This document shows positions 1 through 8,642 of a DNA stretch of 38,772 bases, piece by piece. Made by a program: the position numbers and the translations under genes. Positions within the stretch are counted from its first letter, which is position 1. Each line of letters starts with the position of its first letter. Source of the DNA: Azospirillum sp. TSO22-1 (lineage in GTDB: Bacteria; Pseudomonadota; Alphaproteobacteria; Azospirillales; Azospirillaceae); NCBI RefSeq assembly GCF_003116015.1, contig NZ_LGQZ01000001.1:1-38772 (forward strand), written 5' to 3'. The notes under the pieces were generated by a model. That model saw nothing but the letters and a program-made list of their open reading frames with translations. It was not told the origin of the DNA and ran no database searches.

Positions 1-6
1 CCCCGC

Positions 7-33
7 CCCTCCCCCATCGGGGATGGGGGAGGG
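7..33 (-). terminator. GC-rich stem-loop just after cobM
   Basis: A perfect 11-bp inverted repeat (7-17 with 23-33, five-base loop) lies immediately downstream of the cobM stop. The arms are runs of C and G around one T/A. No T-tract follows on the minus strand, so it may slow transcription or protect the 3' end rather than act as a classical terminator. The same C4-T-C4 motif recurs at 12584-12610, so it may be a dispersed intergenic repeat. Confidence 0.45.
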
Positions 34-36
34 AGA

Positions 37-798
37 TTACTTCCGCTCCGGCCGCAGCACGTGCACGTGCTGGGGGTCGTACAGCGCGCTGTCGCGGAAG
101 CCGTGCGCGTCGAGCACGCGGCCGACCAGCACCAGCGCGGTGCGGGTCAGCTTGGCCTCGCGGACCTTGGCGCGGATGTCCTGCAGCGTTCCGCGGATCA
201 CCCGCTGGTCCGGCCACGTGGCGCGGTAGACCACCGCCACCGGGCAGTCGGCGCCGTAGTGCGGCGACAGCTCTCCCACCACATGGTCGAGGTTGCGCAC
301 CGACAGGTGGATCGCCAGCGTGGCGCGCGAGGCGCCCAGCGCCGACAGCTCCTCGCCCGGCGGCATGGGCGAGGACTTCATGGCGGTGCGCGTCAGGATG
401 ATGGTCTGCGCCACCTCGGGCAGCGTCAGCTCGGTCGCCAGCACCGCCGCCGCCGCCGCGAAGGCCGGCACGCCCGGCGTCACGTCGTAGGGGATGCCGA
501 GGTCGGCGAGACGCCGCATCTGCTCGGCGATGGCGCCGTAGATCGACGGGTCGCCGGAGTGGACGCGCGCCACGTCCTTGCCCTCGGCGTGCGCGGCCTG
601 GATCTCGGCGATGATCTCGTCGAGGTGCAGCGGCGCGGTGTCGACCACGCGCGCCCCCGGCGGCGCGTAGCCCACCACCTCCTCCGGCACCAGCGAGCCG
701 GCGTACAGGCAGACCGGGCACTTGGCGATCAGGTCGCGCCCGCGCACGGTGATGAGGTCGGCGGCCCCCGGACCGGCGCCGATGAAGTGGACGGTCAT
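37..798 (-). CDS. cobM: Precorrin-4 C11-methyltransferase
   Basis: The 253-residue product is a CobM/CbiF-type tetrapyrrole methylase, which adds a methyl group from S-adenosylmethionine to C11 of precorrin-4 or its cobalt form in corrin ring synthesis. The N-terminal SAM-site loop [14 protein letters not shown] and the conserved segment [11 protein letters not shown] are visible, and the length is usual for the family. It is the last gene of the cob operon seen here and starts three bases after the stop of the CbiG-CobJ gene, so it is probably translationally linked. The enzyme is cytoplasmic. Whether the substrate already carries cobalt cannot be told from this gene; the CbiG domain and CbiX in the same operon favour early cobalt insertion. 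Confidence 0.95.
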   Translation of the reverse strand: MTVHFIGAGPGAADLITVRGRDLIAKCPVCLYAGSLVPEEVVGYAPPGARVVDTAPLHLDEIIAEIQAAHAEGKDVARVHSGDPSIYGAIAEQMRRLADLGIPYDVTPGVPAFAAAAAVLATELTLPEVAQTIILTRTAMKSSPMPPGEELSALGASRATLAIHLSVRNLDHVVGELSPHYGADCPVAVVYRATWPDQRVIRGTLQDIRAKVREAKLTRTALVLVGRVLDAHGFRDSALYDPQHVHVLRPERK

Positions 799-801
799 CG
801 C

Positions 802-2598
802 TCAGCCTTCCCGCTTGGCCGCATATCCGCGCGGCGTGTAGATCCACGTCCCGCCGTCGCCGCGCGGCACGGTGCGCGTCTCACTGGAACCGATCATCAC
901 CAGCGTCAGCATATCGACTTGGCTCGCGTCCAATTCGCCCAGCGTCGTCAGCCGGATCGTCTCCCCCTCGCGCCCCAGGTTGCGGGCGAGGATGACCGGC
1001 GTCGCGGTCGGCCGGTGCTCCAGGAAGACGCGGCGTAGCTCGCCCAGCTGCGTGGTGCGGCGCTGCGAGACCGGGTTGTAGATGGCGACCACGAAGTCCC
1101 CCGCCGCCGCGGCGCGGATGCGGGTCTCGATCACCTCCCACGGCGTCAGCAGGTCGGACAGCGAGATGGTGCAGAAATCGTGCCCGAGCGGTGCCCCGGC
1201 CCGCGCCGCGGCGGCCTGCAGCGCCGAGATGCCCGGCGTCACCGCCACCTCGACGCGCGTCCAGGCGTCCACGCCCTCCCTGTCGATCAGCTCGAAGACC
1301 AGCGTCGCCATGGCGTAGATGCCGGCGTCGCCGCTCGACACCAGGGCGACGTTCAGGCCCTCGGCGGCGAGGTTCAGCGCGATGCGGCAGCGCTCGGTCT
1401 CGGCCCCCAGTTCATAGCCGTGCCGGCGCTTGCCCTCGGCCGCCGGCCCCAGCAGGTCGAGGTACAGGTGGTAACCGACGAGGTCGGTCGCCTCGCTCAG
1501 CCAGCGCTCCGCCTCCGGCGTGCGCCAGTCCGACGTGCCGGGTCCCATGCCGACGATGGACACCCGCCCGCGCGCCCGGCCCGCGGCGGCCGGATCGATG
1601 GGCAGCGGCGCCAGCGCCACGGCGCAGGTGGCGCGCGCCGAGCGGCGCTTCGGCACGACCAGCGACGCGTGCGGCCCGGCGGCGGCGAGCGCCGCGCCCT
1701 CGGCGACGCCGTGGCAGCCGACCTCGGCGAACACGACCTCCGAGGGGGTGGCGAGGCGCGGCCCCTCCTGCTCCAGCCGGGCGGCGTCGAAGAAGCGCGC
1801 CGGCACGCCCAGGTCGCGCGCCGCGGCGTGCACCGCCGGCTCGTCGGCCTTGAGGTCCAGCGAGGTCACCAGCGCCACCGCGCCCTCGGAGAGGCCGGCC
1901 TCGGCCAGGGTGGCGCGGACCAGGGCGGTCACCTCGGCCGGTTCGGCGCCGCGCTCGCAGCCCACGCCGACCGCCAGCACCGGCGGGTGGTAGACCAGCG
2001 TGCGGGCGTCGCCGGCGGCGGCGCGTTCGGTGACGCGCAGCACATGCCCGGCATCCGGCGCGAAGGGCAGCGTGGTGTCGCGCAGCCACGCGGCGTCGCC
2101 GTCCAGCCGGCACGACGCGCCGGACAGCAGCGCCGCCATGAAGGGCTTGGCGTCCTGCGGGTTGGCGAGGCGCCAGCCCTCCGGCGGCTCGTCCAAGGCC
2201 ACGCCGAAGGCGCGGTCGCCGGAGGTGGTCACCGCCGCCACCACGCCGAACGCCTCGGCGATGCGGCGGGCCAGGACGTTGGCGCCGTGATGGCCGCCCA
2301 GCAGCGGCACCACCGCCTCGCCGTCCTCGGCCAGCGCCAGCACCGGCGGCTCGGCGTGCTTGTCGGCCAGCACCGGGGCGAGTGCCCGCACCAGGATCCC
2401 CGCCGCACAGACGCCGATGATCGGCGTGCCGGCGGCGAACAGGGCGCGCAGGTGCTCCAGCGTGTCGGAAAACGCCGCATCGGCACCATGCACGCGCGAC
2501 ACGAGGCCGTGCACGCGGGAGCCGGGCAGGACCGCGGCGGCGCTGCGCGCGGTGGCGAGTCCCTGCGGCGAGAGGACGACGAAGACCGGTGCTTTCAT
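802..2598 (-). CDS. cobJ: CbiG-CobJ fusion: cobalt-precorrin-5A hydrolase-like domain plus precorrin-3B C17-methyltransferase
   Basis: The 598-residue protein has two parts. Residues 1 to about 340 resemble CbiG/CobE, the family that removes the C20 acetaldehyde fragment from cobalt-precorrin-5A; the segments GVCAAGILVRALAP and LGGHHGANVLAR are typical of the CbiG N-terminal region. Residues from about 343 are a CobJ methylase, starting with the SAM loop IVGMGPGTSDW and including VSSGDAGIYAMA and AIYNPVSQRRT. CobJ methylates C17 and contracts the ring. The gene overlaps the end of cobI by four bases. The fusion covers two consecutive steps around ring contraction and opening. CbiG is characteristic of cobalt-early pathways, while the other genes are named after cobalt-late enzymes; the methylases are homologous in both. 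Confidence 0.93.
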   Translation of the reverse strand: MKAPVFVVLSPQGLATARSAAAVLPGSRVHGLVSRVHGADAAFSDTLEHLRALFAAGTPIIGVCAAGILVRALAPVLADKHAEPPVLALAEDGEAVVPLLGGHHGANVLARRIAEAFGVVAAVTTSGDRAFGVALDEPPEGWRLANPQDAKPFMAALLSGASCRLDGDAAWLRDTTLPFAPDAGHVLRVTERAAAGDARTLVYHPPVLAVGVGCERGAEPAEVTALVRATLAEAGLSEGAVALVTSLDLKADEPAVHAAARDLGVPARFFDAARLEQEGPRLATPSEVVFAEVGCHGVAEGAALAAAGPHASLVVPKRRSARATCAVALAPLPIDPAAAGRARGRVSIVGMGPGTSDWRTPEAERWLSEATDLVGYHLYLDLLGPAAEGKRRHGYELGAETERCRIALNLAAEGLNVALVSSGDAGIYAMATLVFELIDREGVDAWTRVEVAVTPGISALQAAAARAGAPLGHDFCTISLSDLLTPWEVIETRIRAAAAGDFVVAIYNPVSQRRTTQLGELRRVFLEHRPTATPVILARNLGREGETIRLTTLGELDASQVDMLTLVMIGSSETRTVPRGDGGTWIYTPRGYAAKREG

Positions 2599-3278
2599 CG
2601 CGGAACCAGGATCATGGAGAAATAGGGAACCGGCGGCCGGACCTCGGCCAGCGGCAGCACGCGCTGCTCCGGCAGGCCGGCGCGCTCGACGTACAGCGCG
2701 CGCGCCGTGAGGCCCAGCTCGTCGATGACGGCGCGCACCTTGTCGAAGTGGCGGCCGAGCTTCATCACCGCGGCGGCGTCGGCGACGGCCAGCCGCGCCT
2801 TCAGGACCGCGGCGTCCAGCGGCGCCGGCAGCACCGTCAGCACGTCGTTGCGCGAGGTCAGCGGCACCGGCACCGCGGCGGCGGTCGCCGTCAGCGAGCT
2901 GACGCCCGGCACCACCCGCACCGGGAAGCGCCCGGCCAGCCGGGTGAACAGGTATTGGAACGAGCCGTAGAAGAACGGATCGCCCTCGCAGGGCACCGCC
3001 ACGTCGCGGCCGGATGCCAGATGGACGGCCAGTTCCTCGGCGGCGCGGTCGTAGATCGCCTGCCCATCCGACGCGGGGGCGCTCATGTCGATGCGGATGG
3101 CGAGTTCGGTCTGCCCGCCCGGCAGGTGCTCCGCGACGATGGAGCGCGCGAAGCTGTCGCTCTCGTTGGCGGCGAGGTAGGCGATCACCGGGCAGGCGCG
3201 CAGGATTCGCAGCGCCTTCAGCGTCACCAGCTCCGGGTCGCCGGGGCCGACGCCCAACCCGTACAGGGTGCCGGTCAT
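2595..3278 (-). CDS. cobI: Precorrin-2 C20-methyltransferase
   Basis: The reading frame is open far upstream, but the real start is the ATG at 3278, which forms an ATGA overlap with the cobL stop and gives 227 residues. The protein begins [20 protein letters not shown], the classic CobI/CbiL SAM-binding start. It continues with VPCEGDPFFYGSFQYL and VPGVSSLTATAAA, both conserved in this methylase family. It transfers a methyl group to C20 of precorrin-2 or cobalt-precorrin-2, the first committed methylation after the siroheme branch point. It lies between cobL and the CbiG-CobJ gene in the riboswitch-controlled operon. Confidence 0.94.
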   Translation of the reverse strand: MTGTLYGLGVGPGDPELVTLKALRILRACPVIAYLAANESDSFARSIVAEHLPGGQTELAIRIDMSAPASDGQAIYDRAAEELAVHLASGRDVAVPCEGDPFFYGSFQYLFTRLAGRFPVRVVPGVSSLTATAAAVPVPLTSRNDVLTVLPAPLDAAVLKARLAVADAAAVMKLGRHFDKVRAVIDELGLTARALYVERAGLPEQRVLPLAEVRPPVPYFSMILVPR

Positions 3279-4486
3279 GGCTTGATCACCGCCAGCTGCG
3301 TCACCGGACGGAACGGCTTCCATCCGGTGAAGCCGCCGAGGTCGGCGGCGCGGCTCACCGAGAGCTGCGTCAGGCTGCCGCCGAGCGTCCCGTAAAGGCC
3401 GATCAGCGCCCGCTCGCCCTCCAGCGTCACCGCGTTGGCGACGAAGCGGCCGCCGGGAGGCAGCGCCTCCCAGCACGCCTCGACGACGCCGGGAGCGGTG
3501 ATGCCGCCGCCGACGAACACGGCGTCCGGCGTCGGCAGGGCGTTCAGCGCGGCCGGCGCCGTGCCTTCGACGATTTTCAGCCCCGGCACGCCCAGCGCCG
3601 CGGCGTTCTCCGCGATCAGCGCCAGCCGGTCGGCGCGTGGCTCGACGGCGACGGCGCGGGCGCGCGGGGCGGCCCGCATCCACTCGATGGCGACGGAGCC
3701 GCAGCCGGCCCCGACGTCCCACAGGCACTGCCCCGGCACGGGCAGCAGCGCGGAGAGGGTCACCGCGCGCACCTCGCGCTTGGTGAGCTGGCCGTCGTGG
3801 CGGAAGGCGTCGTCGGGCAGGCCGGGCGTGCGCGGCAGCAGCGCGGCGCCGGGCTCGGCGACGCACTCGATGGCGATGGTGTTCAGGGCGGCGTGCGGCT
3901 GTTCCACCCAGTCCGCGGCGGTGCCGGCGACGCGCGTCTCCAGGACGGGATGGCCCATGCGCTCCAGCACCGTGATCCGGCTCGGGCCGTAGCCGCGCCC
4001 GCGCAGCAGCGCCGCCACCGCCGCCGGCGTGGTGCCGTCGGCGCTCAGCGCCAGGATGCGGGCGCCGGGGTGCAAGGCGGGGTGCAGCAGCTCGACCGGG
4101 CGGCCGTGCAGCGTCAGGCACTCCACCTCCGCCCGCGCCCAGCCGAGCCGCGCGCAGGCCAGCGCGAAGGCGCTCGGCGCCGGCATCACCACGGTTTCCG
4201 CGATGGGGAAATGGTTCAGCAGCGTCGTGCCGACGCCGTACAGCATCGGGTCGCCGCTCGCCAGCACGACGACGCGGGCGTTGCGGCGGCGCTCCAGCGT
4301 GTCGATCAGCGCGTCGAACGGAGACGGCCAGGGCAGCCGCTCCGCCTCGTGCTCGGGCAGCATGGCGAGGTGGCGCTCGCCGCCGACCAGCACCTCGGCC
4401 ACGGTGATGGCGCGCAGCGCCGCCTCGGACAGGCCGCCGACGCCGTCCTCGCCGATGCCGATGATGGTGAGCCAGGGTTCGCTCAC
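3275..4486 (-). CDS. cobL: Precorrin-6Y C5,15-methyltransferase (decarboxylating), CbiE-CbiT fusion
   Basis: This 403-residue protein joins two enzymes that are separate in many bacteria. Residues 1 to about 205 are a CbiE-type tetrapyrrole methylase (start [16 protein letters not shown], later [13 protein letters not shown]) that methylates C5. From about residue 215 there is a CbiT-type Rossmann methyltransferase with motif [14 protein letters not shown] near residue 258 and VFVGGGI further on, which methylates C15 and decarboxylates the C12 acetate. The start overlaps the end of cobH by four bases (ATGA). Length and domain order match CobL of the aerobic pathway. Confidence 0.95.
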   Translation of the reverse strand: MSEPWLTIIGIGEDGVGGLSEAALRAITVAEVLVGGERHLAMLPEHEAERLPWPSPFDALIDTLERRRNARVVVLASGDPMLYGVGTTLLNHFPIAETVVMPAPSAFALACARLGWARAEVECLTLHGRPVELLHPALHPGARILALSADGTTPAAVAALLRGRGYGPSRITVLERMGHPVLETRVAGTAADWVEQPHAALNTIAIECVAEPGAALLPRTPGLPDDAFRHDGQLTKREVRAVTLSALLPVPGQCLWDVGAGCGSVAIEWMRAAPRARAVAVEPRADRLALIAENAAALGVPGLKIVEGTAPAALNALPTPDAVFVGGGITAPGVVEACWEALPPGGRFVANAVTLEGERALIGLYGTLGGSLTQLSVSRAADLGGFTGWKPFRPVTQLAVIKP

Positions 4487-5133
4487 GTGCCGAGCCCCGC
4501 CGCCAGCGCGTTGACCGCCGCCGCCGCCAGCGCGCTGCCGCCGCGCCGGCCGCGCACGGTGGCGAAGGACAGGCCGCGCGGGTTGCCGGCCAGTTCCGCC
4601 TTGGACTCGGCGGCGCCGACGAAGCCGACCGGGAAGGCCAGCACCGCCGCCGGGCGCGGCGCCCCGGCGTCGATCAGCTCCAGCAGGCGGAACAGCGCGG
4701 TCGGCGCGTTGCCGATGGCGACCACGGCGCTGTCCAGCTCCGGCAGCCAGCGGTCGACAGCGGCGGCCGAGCGGGTCGTGCCGATGGCGCGCGCCAGCCC
4801 CGGCACCGCGGCGTCGTGCAGGTGGCAGAGGATGCGGTTCTTCGCCGGCAGCAGGCGCGCCGTGATGCCGGCGCCCACCATCTGCGCGTCCACCAGGATC
4901 GGCGCCCCGGCGCGCAGCGCGGCGCGGCCCTGCGCCACCACGTCGGCGGAGAACGCGACGTCGTCCGCCAGATCGACCATGCCGCAGGTGTGGATCAGGC
5001 GGATGACCAGCTCCGCCACGTCCGCGGGGAAGCGCGTCAGGTCGGCCTCCGCCCGGATGGTGGCGAAGGACCGGCGGTAGATGGCGTCGGGATCGCGCAG
5101 GTAGTCCAGCGCGGCGGGCTGATCAGTCGCCAT
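4483..5133 (-). CDS. cobH: Precorrin-8X methylmutase
   Basis: The 216-residue product matches CobH/CbiC, which moves a methyl group from C11 to C12 to form hydrogenobyrinate or cobyrinate. The segment [14 protein letters not shown] near residue 45 holds the conserved active-site histidine, and the C-terminal region [12 protein letters not shown]...[12 protein letters not shown] is also typical. The start lies inside the 3' end of cbiX (11-base overlap), so its translation probably depends on cbiX translation. Its end overlaps the cobL start. Confidence 0.95.
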   Translation of the reverse strand: MATDQPAALDYLRDPDAIYRRSFATIRAEADLTRFPADVAELVIRLIHTCGMVDLADDVAFSADVVAQGRAALRAGAPILVDAQMVGAGITARLLPAKNRILCHLHDAAVPGLARAIGTTRSAAAVDRWLPELDSAVVAIGNAPTALFRLLELIDAGAPRPAAVLAFPVGFVGAAESKAELAGNPRGLSFATVRGRRGGSALAAAAVNALAAGLGT

Positions 5134-6244
5134 CGGCGCCCGACCGCGTCAGGCTGCGCGGCCCCAGGGGATGGTCGGCGTGCGGGTACGGGTGGTGCCC
5201 GTGGCCGTGGTCATGCCCGTGGTCATGCCCGTGGCCGTGGTGATGATCGTGATCATGGTCGTGCCCATGGTCATGATGATGATGGCCGTGGCCGTGGCCG
5301 TGGTGATGGTGATGGTGGCCGTCGTGATCGTGGTGGTGGTGATCGTGATCGTGATCGTCGTCACCGTCCACGCCGATGCCCTCGACGTGGTGGTGGTGGC
5401 TTTCCTGGCGCAGACCGACCTCGTCCTCGAAGCCCAGGAAGGCCTCGCGGTACTTGCACATCTGGCAGTTCATGTTGCCGGTGCCGTCCAGGATCTCCCG
5501 GACGCGGTCGCGCATGGTCTCCAGCACCATGGGGTGGTCGTTGAGGTAGGGCGCCTTGACGAACTCGATGTCCGGGTGGCGCGCCGCCACGGCGTCGGTC
5601 GCGTCGTAGATGCGGCGCACCAGGATGCCGGTGAACAGGAAGTACGGGAACACCACGATGCGCTTGTAGCCGAGCCGTGCGGCGTGCTCCAGCCCCGGCT
5701 CGACCAGCGGGAAGGTGACGCCGGAGTAGGCGGTCTCGGCCCAGCCGAAGCCCATCCCCTCCCACAGCATGCGGGTGACCTTGGCGACGTTGGAGTTGGC
5801 GTCGGGGTCCGACGAGCCGCGGCCGACCACCACCAGCAGCGTCTCGTGCCGCGACACGCCGTCGCCGGCCGCCGCCAGCGCCTCGGCCACGCGGTCGCCG
5901 GCGGCGTGCAGCATCTTCAGGTCGATGGCCAGCTCGCGGCCGTAGTCGATGGTCAGCCCCGGCTTCTCGGCGGCGTAGGCGTTCAGCACCGAGGGGATGT
6001 CGTTCTTGGCGTGCCCGGCGGCGAACAGCATGGCCGGCACCGCCAGGATGCGGGTGCAGCCGGCCGCCACCAGCTTGTCCAGCCCTTCGCGCAGCACCGG
6101 CCGCGCGAACTCCAGGTAGCCGTGCTCGACGTGCTCGTAGGGGAGCTGGTGGGCGAGCGTGTGCGCCACCGCGGCGAATTCGGCCACCGCCTGCGCGTCG
6201 CGGCTGCCGTGGCCGCAGATCATGACGCCGAGCTTCTCGCCCAT
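5123..6244 (-). CDS. cbiX: Sirohydrochlorin cobaltochelatase with Fe-S motif and histidine-rich tail
   Basis: CbiX inserts cobalt into sirohydrochlorin. I chose the ATG at 6244 over an upstream in-frame start at 6322 because it is preceded by AAGGAAGAG and places the conserved [16 protein letters not shown] at the N-terminus; His12 is the likely catalytic histidine. The 373-residue protein is the long, two-domain form. After the chelatase domains, M258-N-C260-Q-M-C263 forms the M-x-C-x-x-C motif known in Bacillus megaterium CbiX to hold an iron-sulfur centre. From about residue 282 the tail is nearly all His, Asp and Gly, with about 40 histidines in some 80 residues, presumably for cobalt storage or delivery. 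It is the first gene after the minus-strand cobalamin riboswitch. Confidence 0.95.
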   Translation of the reverse strand: MGEKLGVMICGHGSRDAQAVAEFAAVAHTLAHQLPYEHVEHGYLEFARPVLREGLDKLVAAGCTRILAVPAMLFAAGHAKNDIPSVLNAYAAEKPGLTIDYGRELAIDLKMLHAAGDRVAEALAAAGDGVSRHETLLVVVGRGSSDPDANSNVAKVTRMLWEGMGFGWAETAYSGVTFPLVEPGLEHAARLGYKRIVVFPYFLFTGILVRRIYDATDAVAARHPDIEFVKAPYLNDHPMVLETMRDRVREILDGTGNMNCQMCKYREAFLGFEDEVGLRQESHHHHVEGIGVDGDDDHDHDHHHHDHDGHHHHHHGHGHGHHHHDHGHDHDHDHHHGHGHDHGHDHGHGHHPYPHADHPLGPRSLTRSGADGD

Positions 6245-6359
6245 GGACTCTTCCTTCACTGGCCGGAAGCGCCTGGGGAGCGTGGAAGAGAACGAGCCGT
6301 ACCGCGGATCGCGCCCCGCCACCGGTGCACCCCGCCCGGAGCTTCGTTGACGTGTCGCG

Positions 6360-6545
6360 GCCGGGCAGGTCTCCTGGCTCGTGGGTCAGCGCCGCGGGGG
6401 CTGGCCTTCCCGGCCGGGATCGTCTCCGGCCAGTGGCACGCTTCGCCGTCGCGACTCGCCACACACAGTTGCGGGGGCAGCCGCGGCACCGGGCCAAGGC
6501 CCTTTCCCGCGTTCCCTTTTCACCCCCCACCCCTATGGGGTGACG
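6360..6545 (-). promoter_or_regulatory. Cobalamin riboswitch upstream of cbiX
   Basis: Read on the minus strand, the region has the hallmark cobalamin (AdoCbl) aptamer blocks in order: GTGAAAAGGGAA (6512-6523), CCCGCAACTGTG (6464-6475), GCCACTG (6431-6437) and the B12 box GAGCCAGGAGACCTGCC (6364-6380). It lies 110-300 bases upstream of the cbiX start, so it should reduce expression of the cob operon when B12 is plentiful. The 5' limit is approximate. I saw no strong T-tract between the aptamer and cbiX, so control at ribosome binding is at least as likely as transcription termination. Confidence 0.95.
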
Positions 6546-6568
6546 GGAACCATGCCGCTGGGGCGCAG

Positions 6569-6597
6569 ACTTAGGCCCCCGCAGCCTGTAAGGTCAA
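6569..6597 (-). promoter_or_regulatory. Putative sigma-70 promoter for the cob operon
   Basis: On the minus strand TTGACC (6592-6597) is followed after 17 bases by CTAAGT (6569-6574). This sits just upstream of the cobalamin riboswitch, the expected place for the promoter of the leader transcript. The -10 match is partial. Confidence 0.5.
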
Positions 6598-6644
6598 CGA
6601 CTTTATTCGGGCTTGCGGAGCCTGCGGCGCGCTGCCAGACTGCG

Positions 6645-6832
6645 CGCCGATGGTGCCCGGTACGGCCAAGCCACGCCGGGATAATAGGGAACACGGTGCG
6701 GTCGACCAAATCGAGGGACCAAGCCCGTGGCTGCCCCCGCAACTGTGAGCGGCGAGCCGGCCTCATGCCACCGGAGATTCCGGGAAGGCATCGGCCACAC
6801 GGCGACGACCCGCGAGCCAGGAAACCTGCCAT
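6645..6832 (+). promoter_or_regulatory. Cobalamin riboswitch upstream of cbtB-cbtA
   Basis: On the plus strand the blocks are AATAGGGAACACGGTG near 6683, CCCGCAACTGTGA (6736-6748), GCCACCG (6767-6773, a variant of GCCACTG) and GAGCCAGGAAACCTGCC (6814-6830). The aptamer ends about 48 bases before the cbtB start. It is therefore placed to shut down cobalt uptake genes when cobalamin is high, and it is oriented back to back with the riboswitch of the cob operon. The 5' boundary is approximate. A weak promoter-like TTGCGG/CAGACT pair lies at 6613-6641. Confidence 0.95.
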
Positions 6833-6879
6833 CGAGGCTCAATCCACTCCGTCGGGTGTGACGGCACATGGAGACATCG

Positions 6880-7062
6880 ATGACCAACACGACCGCTTCT
6901 TCCTCTTCCCGCAGCCTGTCCCGCACCGAGACCCTGGCCGCCGCGCTGGTGGCGATGTTGCTCGGCAGCTTCCTGGTCTACGGCGCCGGCTTCGCCAACG
7001 CGCAGGCGCTGCACGACGCCGCGCACGACGCCCGGCACGCCTTCTCCTTCCCCTGCCACTGA
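6880..7062 (+). CDS. cbtB: CbtB, small membrane subunit of cobalt transporter
   Basis: A 60-residue protein with one membrane segment (about residues 19-40, LAAALVAMLLGSFLVYGAGF) and a short C-terminal tail HDAAHDARHAFSFPCH rich in histidine, matching the CbtB family. CbtB occurs with CbtA in B12-regulated loci and is predicted to take part in cobalt uptake. The ATG at 6880 is preferred over the one at 6868 because GGAGA lies five bases before it. The gene follows a cobalamin riboswitch and precedes cbtA by ten bases. Confidence 0.9.
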   Translation: MTNTTASSSSRSLSRTETLAAALVAMLLGSFLVYGAGFANAQALHDAAHDARHAFSFPCH

Positions 7063-7072
7063 GGCCGGGGCC

Positions 7073-7747
7073 ATGTTGAGGCGGATCCTCTCCGCGGCGC
7101 TCGCCGCGGGGCTGCTGGCTGGCGTCCTCGTTTCCGTTCTGCAGGCCGTCACCACGACACCGCTGATTCTCCAGGCCGAGGTGTTCGAGACCGGCGGCGG
7201 GGTGCATGACCACACCGGCCATGACCATTCCGCCCCGCTCCCCGCCGAGCCCGAGGCGGAGGACGTCGTCACCCGCACCGCGCTGACGGCGACGGCCAAC
7301 CTCATCACCGGGGTCGGCTTCGCGCTGCTGGTGGTGGGTGCCTTCGCACTGTCCGGCCGGCCGGTCGAGGGGCGCGAGGGGCTGCTGTGGGGTCTGGGCG
7401 GCTTCGCCGCCTTCACCCTGTCGCCGGCCCTCGGCCTGCCGCCGGAGCTGCCCGGCACCATCGCCGCCGATCTGGCGTCGCGTCAGGCCTGGTGGGCCTT
7501 CGCGGCGCTGGGAGCGGCCGGCGGGCTGGGAGTGCTGGCGTTCGGCAAGGGATGGTGGCGGCTGCCCGTGGGGCTGGCGCTGCTGGTCCTGCCGCACGCC
7601 GTCGGCGCGCCGCACCCCGACGCCTTCGGCGCGTCGGCCCCAGCGGAACTGGTCGGGCAGTTCGTCGCCAAGTCCATCGTGGTCAGCGCCGTCTTCTGGG
7701 CGGTGCTGGGCTGGCTGGCCGGCGGCTTCTTCAAGCGCTTCGCGTGA
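7073..7747 (+). CDS. cbtA: CbtA, cobalt transporter subunit
   Basis: The 224-residue polytopic membrane protein has the CbtA plan: an N-terminal membrane helix (LLAGVLVSVLQAV), a loop with the metal-binding-like run HDHTGHDH at about residues 45-52, and then about four further hydrophobic segments. The segments LWGLGGFAAFTLSPALGLPPELPG and LPHAVGAPHPDAFG are typical of the family. Together with CbtB it is predicted to import cobalt; the family is defined mainly by co-regulation with B12 genes, and direct transport data are limited. It is controlled here with cbtB by the upstream riboswitch. Confidence 0.9.
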   Translation: MLRRILSAALAAGLLAGVLVSVLQAVTTTPLILQAEVFETGGGVHDHTGHDHSAPLPAEPEAEDVVTRTALTATANLITGVGFALLVVGAFALSGRPVEGREGLLWGLGGFAAFTLSPALGLPPELPGTIAADLASRQAWWAFAALGAAGGLGVLAFGKGWWRLPVGLALLVLPHAVGAPHPDAFGASAPAELVGQFVAKSIVVSAVFWAVLGWLAGGFFKRFA

Positions 7748-7756
7748 ATGGAGCCC

Positions 7757-7784
7757 GGCGGGAACGGCTTCGGCCGCTCCCGCC
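7757..7784. terminator. UUCG-capped hairpin between convergent cbtA and DUF2087 gene
   Basis: The sequence GGCGGGA-A-CGGC, a TTCG loop, then GCCG-C-TCCCGCC forms an 11-bp stem with one A-C mismatch and a very stable tetraloop. It fills the 44-base gap between two convergent stops (7747 and 7792), so it probably serves as a terminator for one or both, although neither side has a T-tract. Confidence 0.55.
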
Positions 7785-7791
7785 GCGGCGC

Positions 7792-8343
7792 TCAGGCGGC
7801 CGGCATCGCCCGCGTCCTGAGATGAGCCAACAGGGCGAGCACGTCCTCCGGCGGCCGGCTTTCGACCCGCCGATACTCGCGCCCGTCGCGCGTCCGCGAC
7901 AGCAGGCCGAGGTCGCACATCTCCCGCCGCAGCAGGACATGGTCGCCGAAGCGGTGATGCGCGCGCAGCCGATCGTTGACCCCGGGTTCGCTCATCACCT
8001 CCCCGGCGGGGAAGCGCGACCACAGCACCCAGAGGATCGGCTGCCGCTCGCTGAGCTTGCCCGGCCAGCGGATCAGGCAGCCGGCGGAATCGAAGCAACG
8101 GGCGATCTTCAGGATCTTGACGTGATCGACGGCCGGCGACGGGGGCGGACCCTGCTCCAGTCTGGTCTGAGCGGTGGCCTGTGCCCGGAAGTGCTGGAAG
8201 TTCCGGCATCCGGTGGCGCGGGCCAGCATGTTGAGCAGATCGACGTGGCCGGGCGGTTCGCTGCGTCCGGCGAGTTGCGCGCGCAGCGAGCGCGCGAGCG
8301 CGGAAATGTCGCCCGTGGTGTAGGGCAGTGGCGTCCTGGACAT
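7792..8343 (-). CDS. DUF2087 domain protein
   Basis: The protein has 183 residues from the chosen ATG at 8343; an upstream start at 8367 would add eight. The C-terminal half matches DUF2087: CFDSAGCLIRWP near the start and HHRFGDHVLLRREMCDLGLL further on, ending with a DGREYRR motif. DUF2087 is often attached to transcriptional regulators and looks like a small winged-helix-like fold, but its function is not established. The N-terminal 70 residues (ISALARSLRAQLAGR...LLNMLARATGCRNFQHF) form a separate helical module that I recognise from similar proteins only by pattern. It is transcribed toward cbtA and is not part of the cobalt operon. A regulatory role is possible but unproven. Confidence 0.8.
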   Translation of the reverse strand: MSRTPLPYTTGDISALARSLRAQLAGRSEPPGHVDLLNMLARATGCRNFQHFRAQATAQTRLEQGPPPSPAVDHVKILKIARCFDSAGCLIRWPGKLSERQPILWVLWSRFPAGEVMSEPGVNDRLRAHHRFGDHVLLRREMCDLGLLSRTRDGREYRRVESRPPEDVLALLAHLRTRAMPAA

Positions 8344-8642
8344 CCTTGCATCCTCAGAACGCGCCAATCCGGTGACGGACTGCCGGTGGTCGCCGACTTC
8401 CGACGCGGCACGTTGTGAGGTGTCGGTCGAAGGGTGTGAAGCGGCAGGTTTAGCTCCCCTCGTCGGGGCGGCGACGCCTTGGTGAACTGCCGACCGGGGC
8501 GCATGGTAGCGCGCCGTGCCGCCCCCGGCAACCCGCGATCCCTCCGCCGCGAAATGATTTGACGCCCGCCCGGCGACGCGGAACCCTGTCCGGCGTGCAC
8601 AAGGAACGCCGGACGTCCGCGCGGCAGGGAGACGGAACGGGC
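8344..8642. other. Divergent intergenic region between DUF2087 gene and opgC-like gene
   Basis: About 300 bases with no convincing gene. It must hold the promoters of both flanking genes, which point away from each other. I see no clear -35/-10 pair, terminator or large inverted repeat. The plus-strand frame is open from 8559, but the OpgC signature begins only after the ATG at 8643. Confidence 0.4.

Noticed and set aside
5170..5400. Repeated CATGACCATGG-like words resembling a short tandem repeat or CRISPR array
   Set aside because: Repeat units are short and irregular with no constant spacer length, and they are explained by the histidine codons of cbiX.
5149..6574. Val-, Met- and Thr-rich open frames opposite and beside the cbiX histidine tail
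   Set aside because: They are translations of the low-complexity His/Asp/Gly codons in other frames. cbiX itself has clear family motifs on the minus strand.
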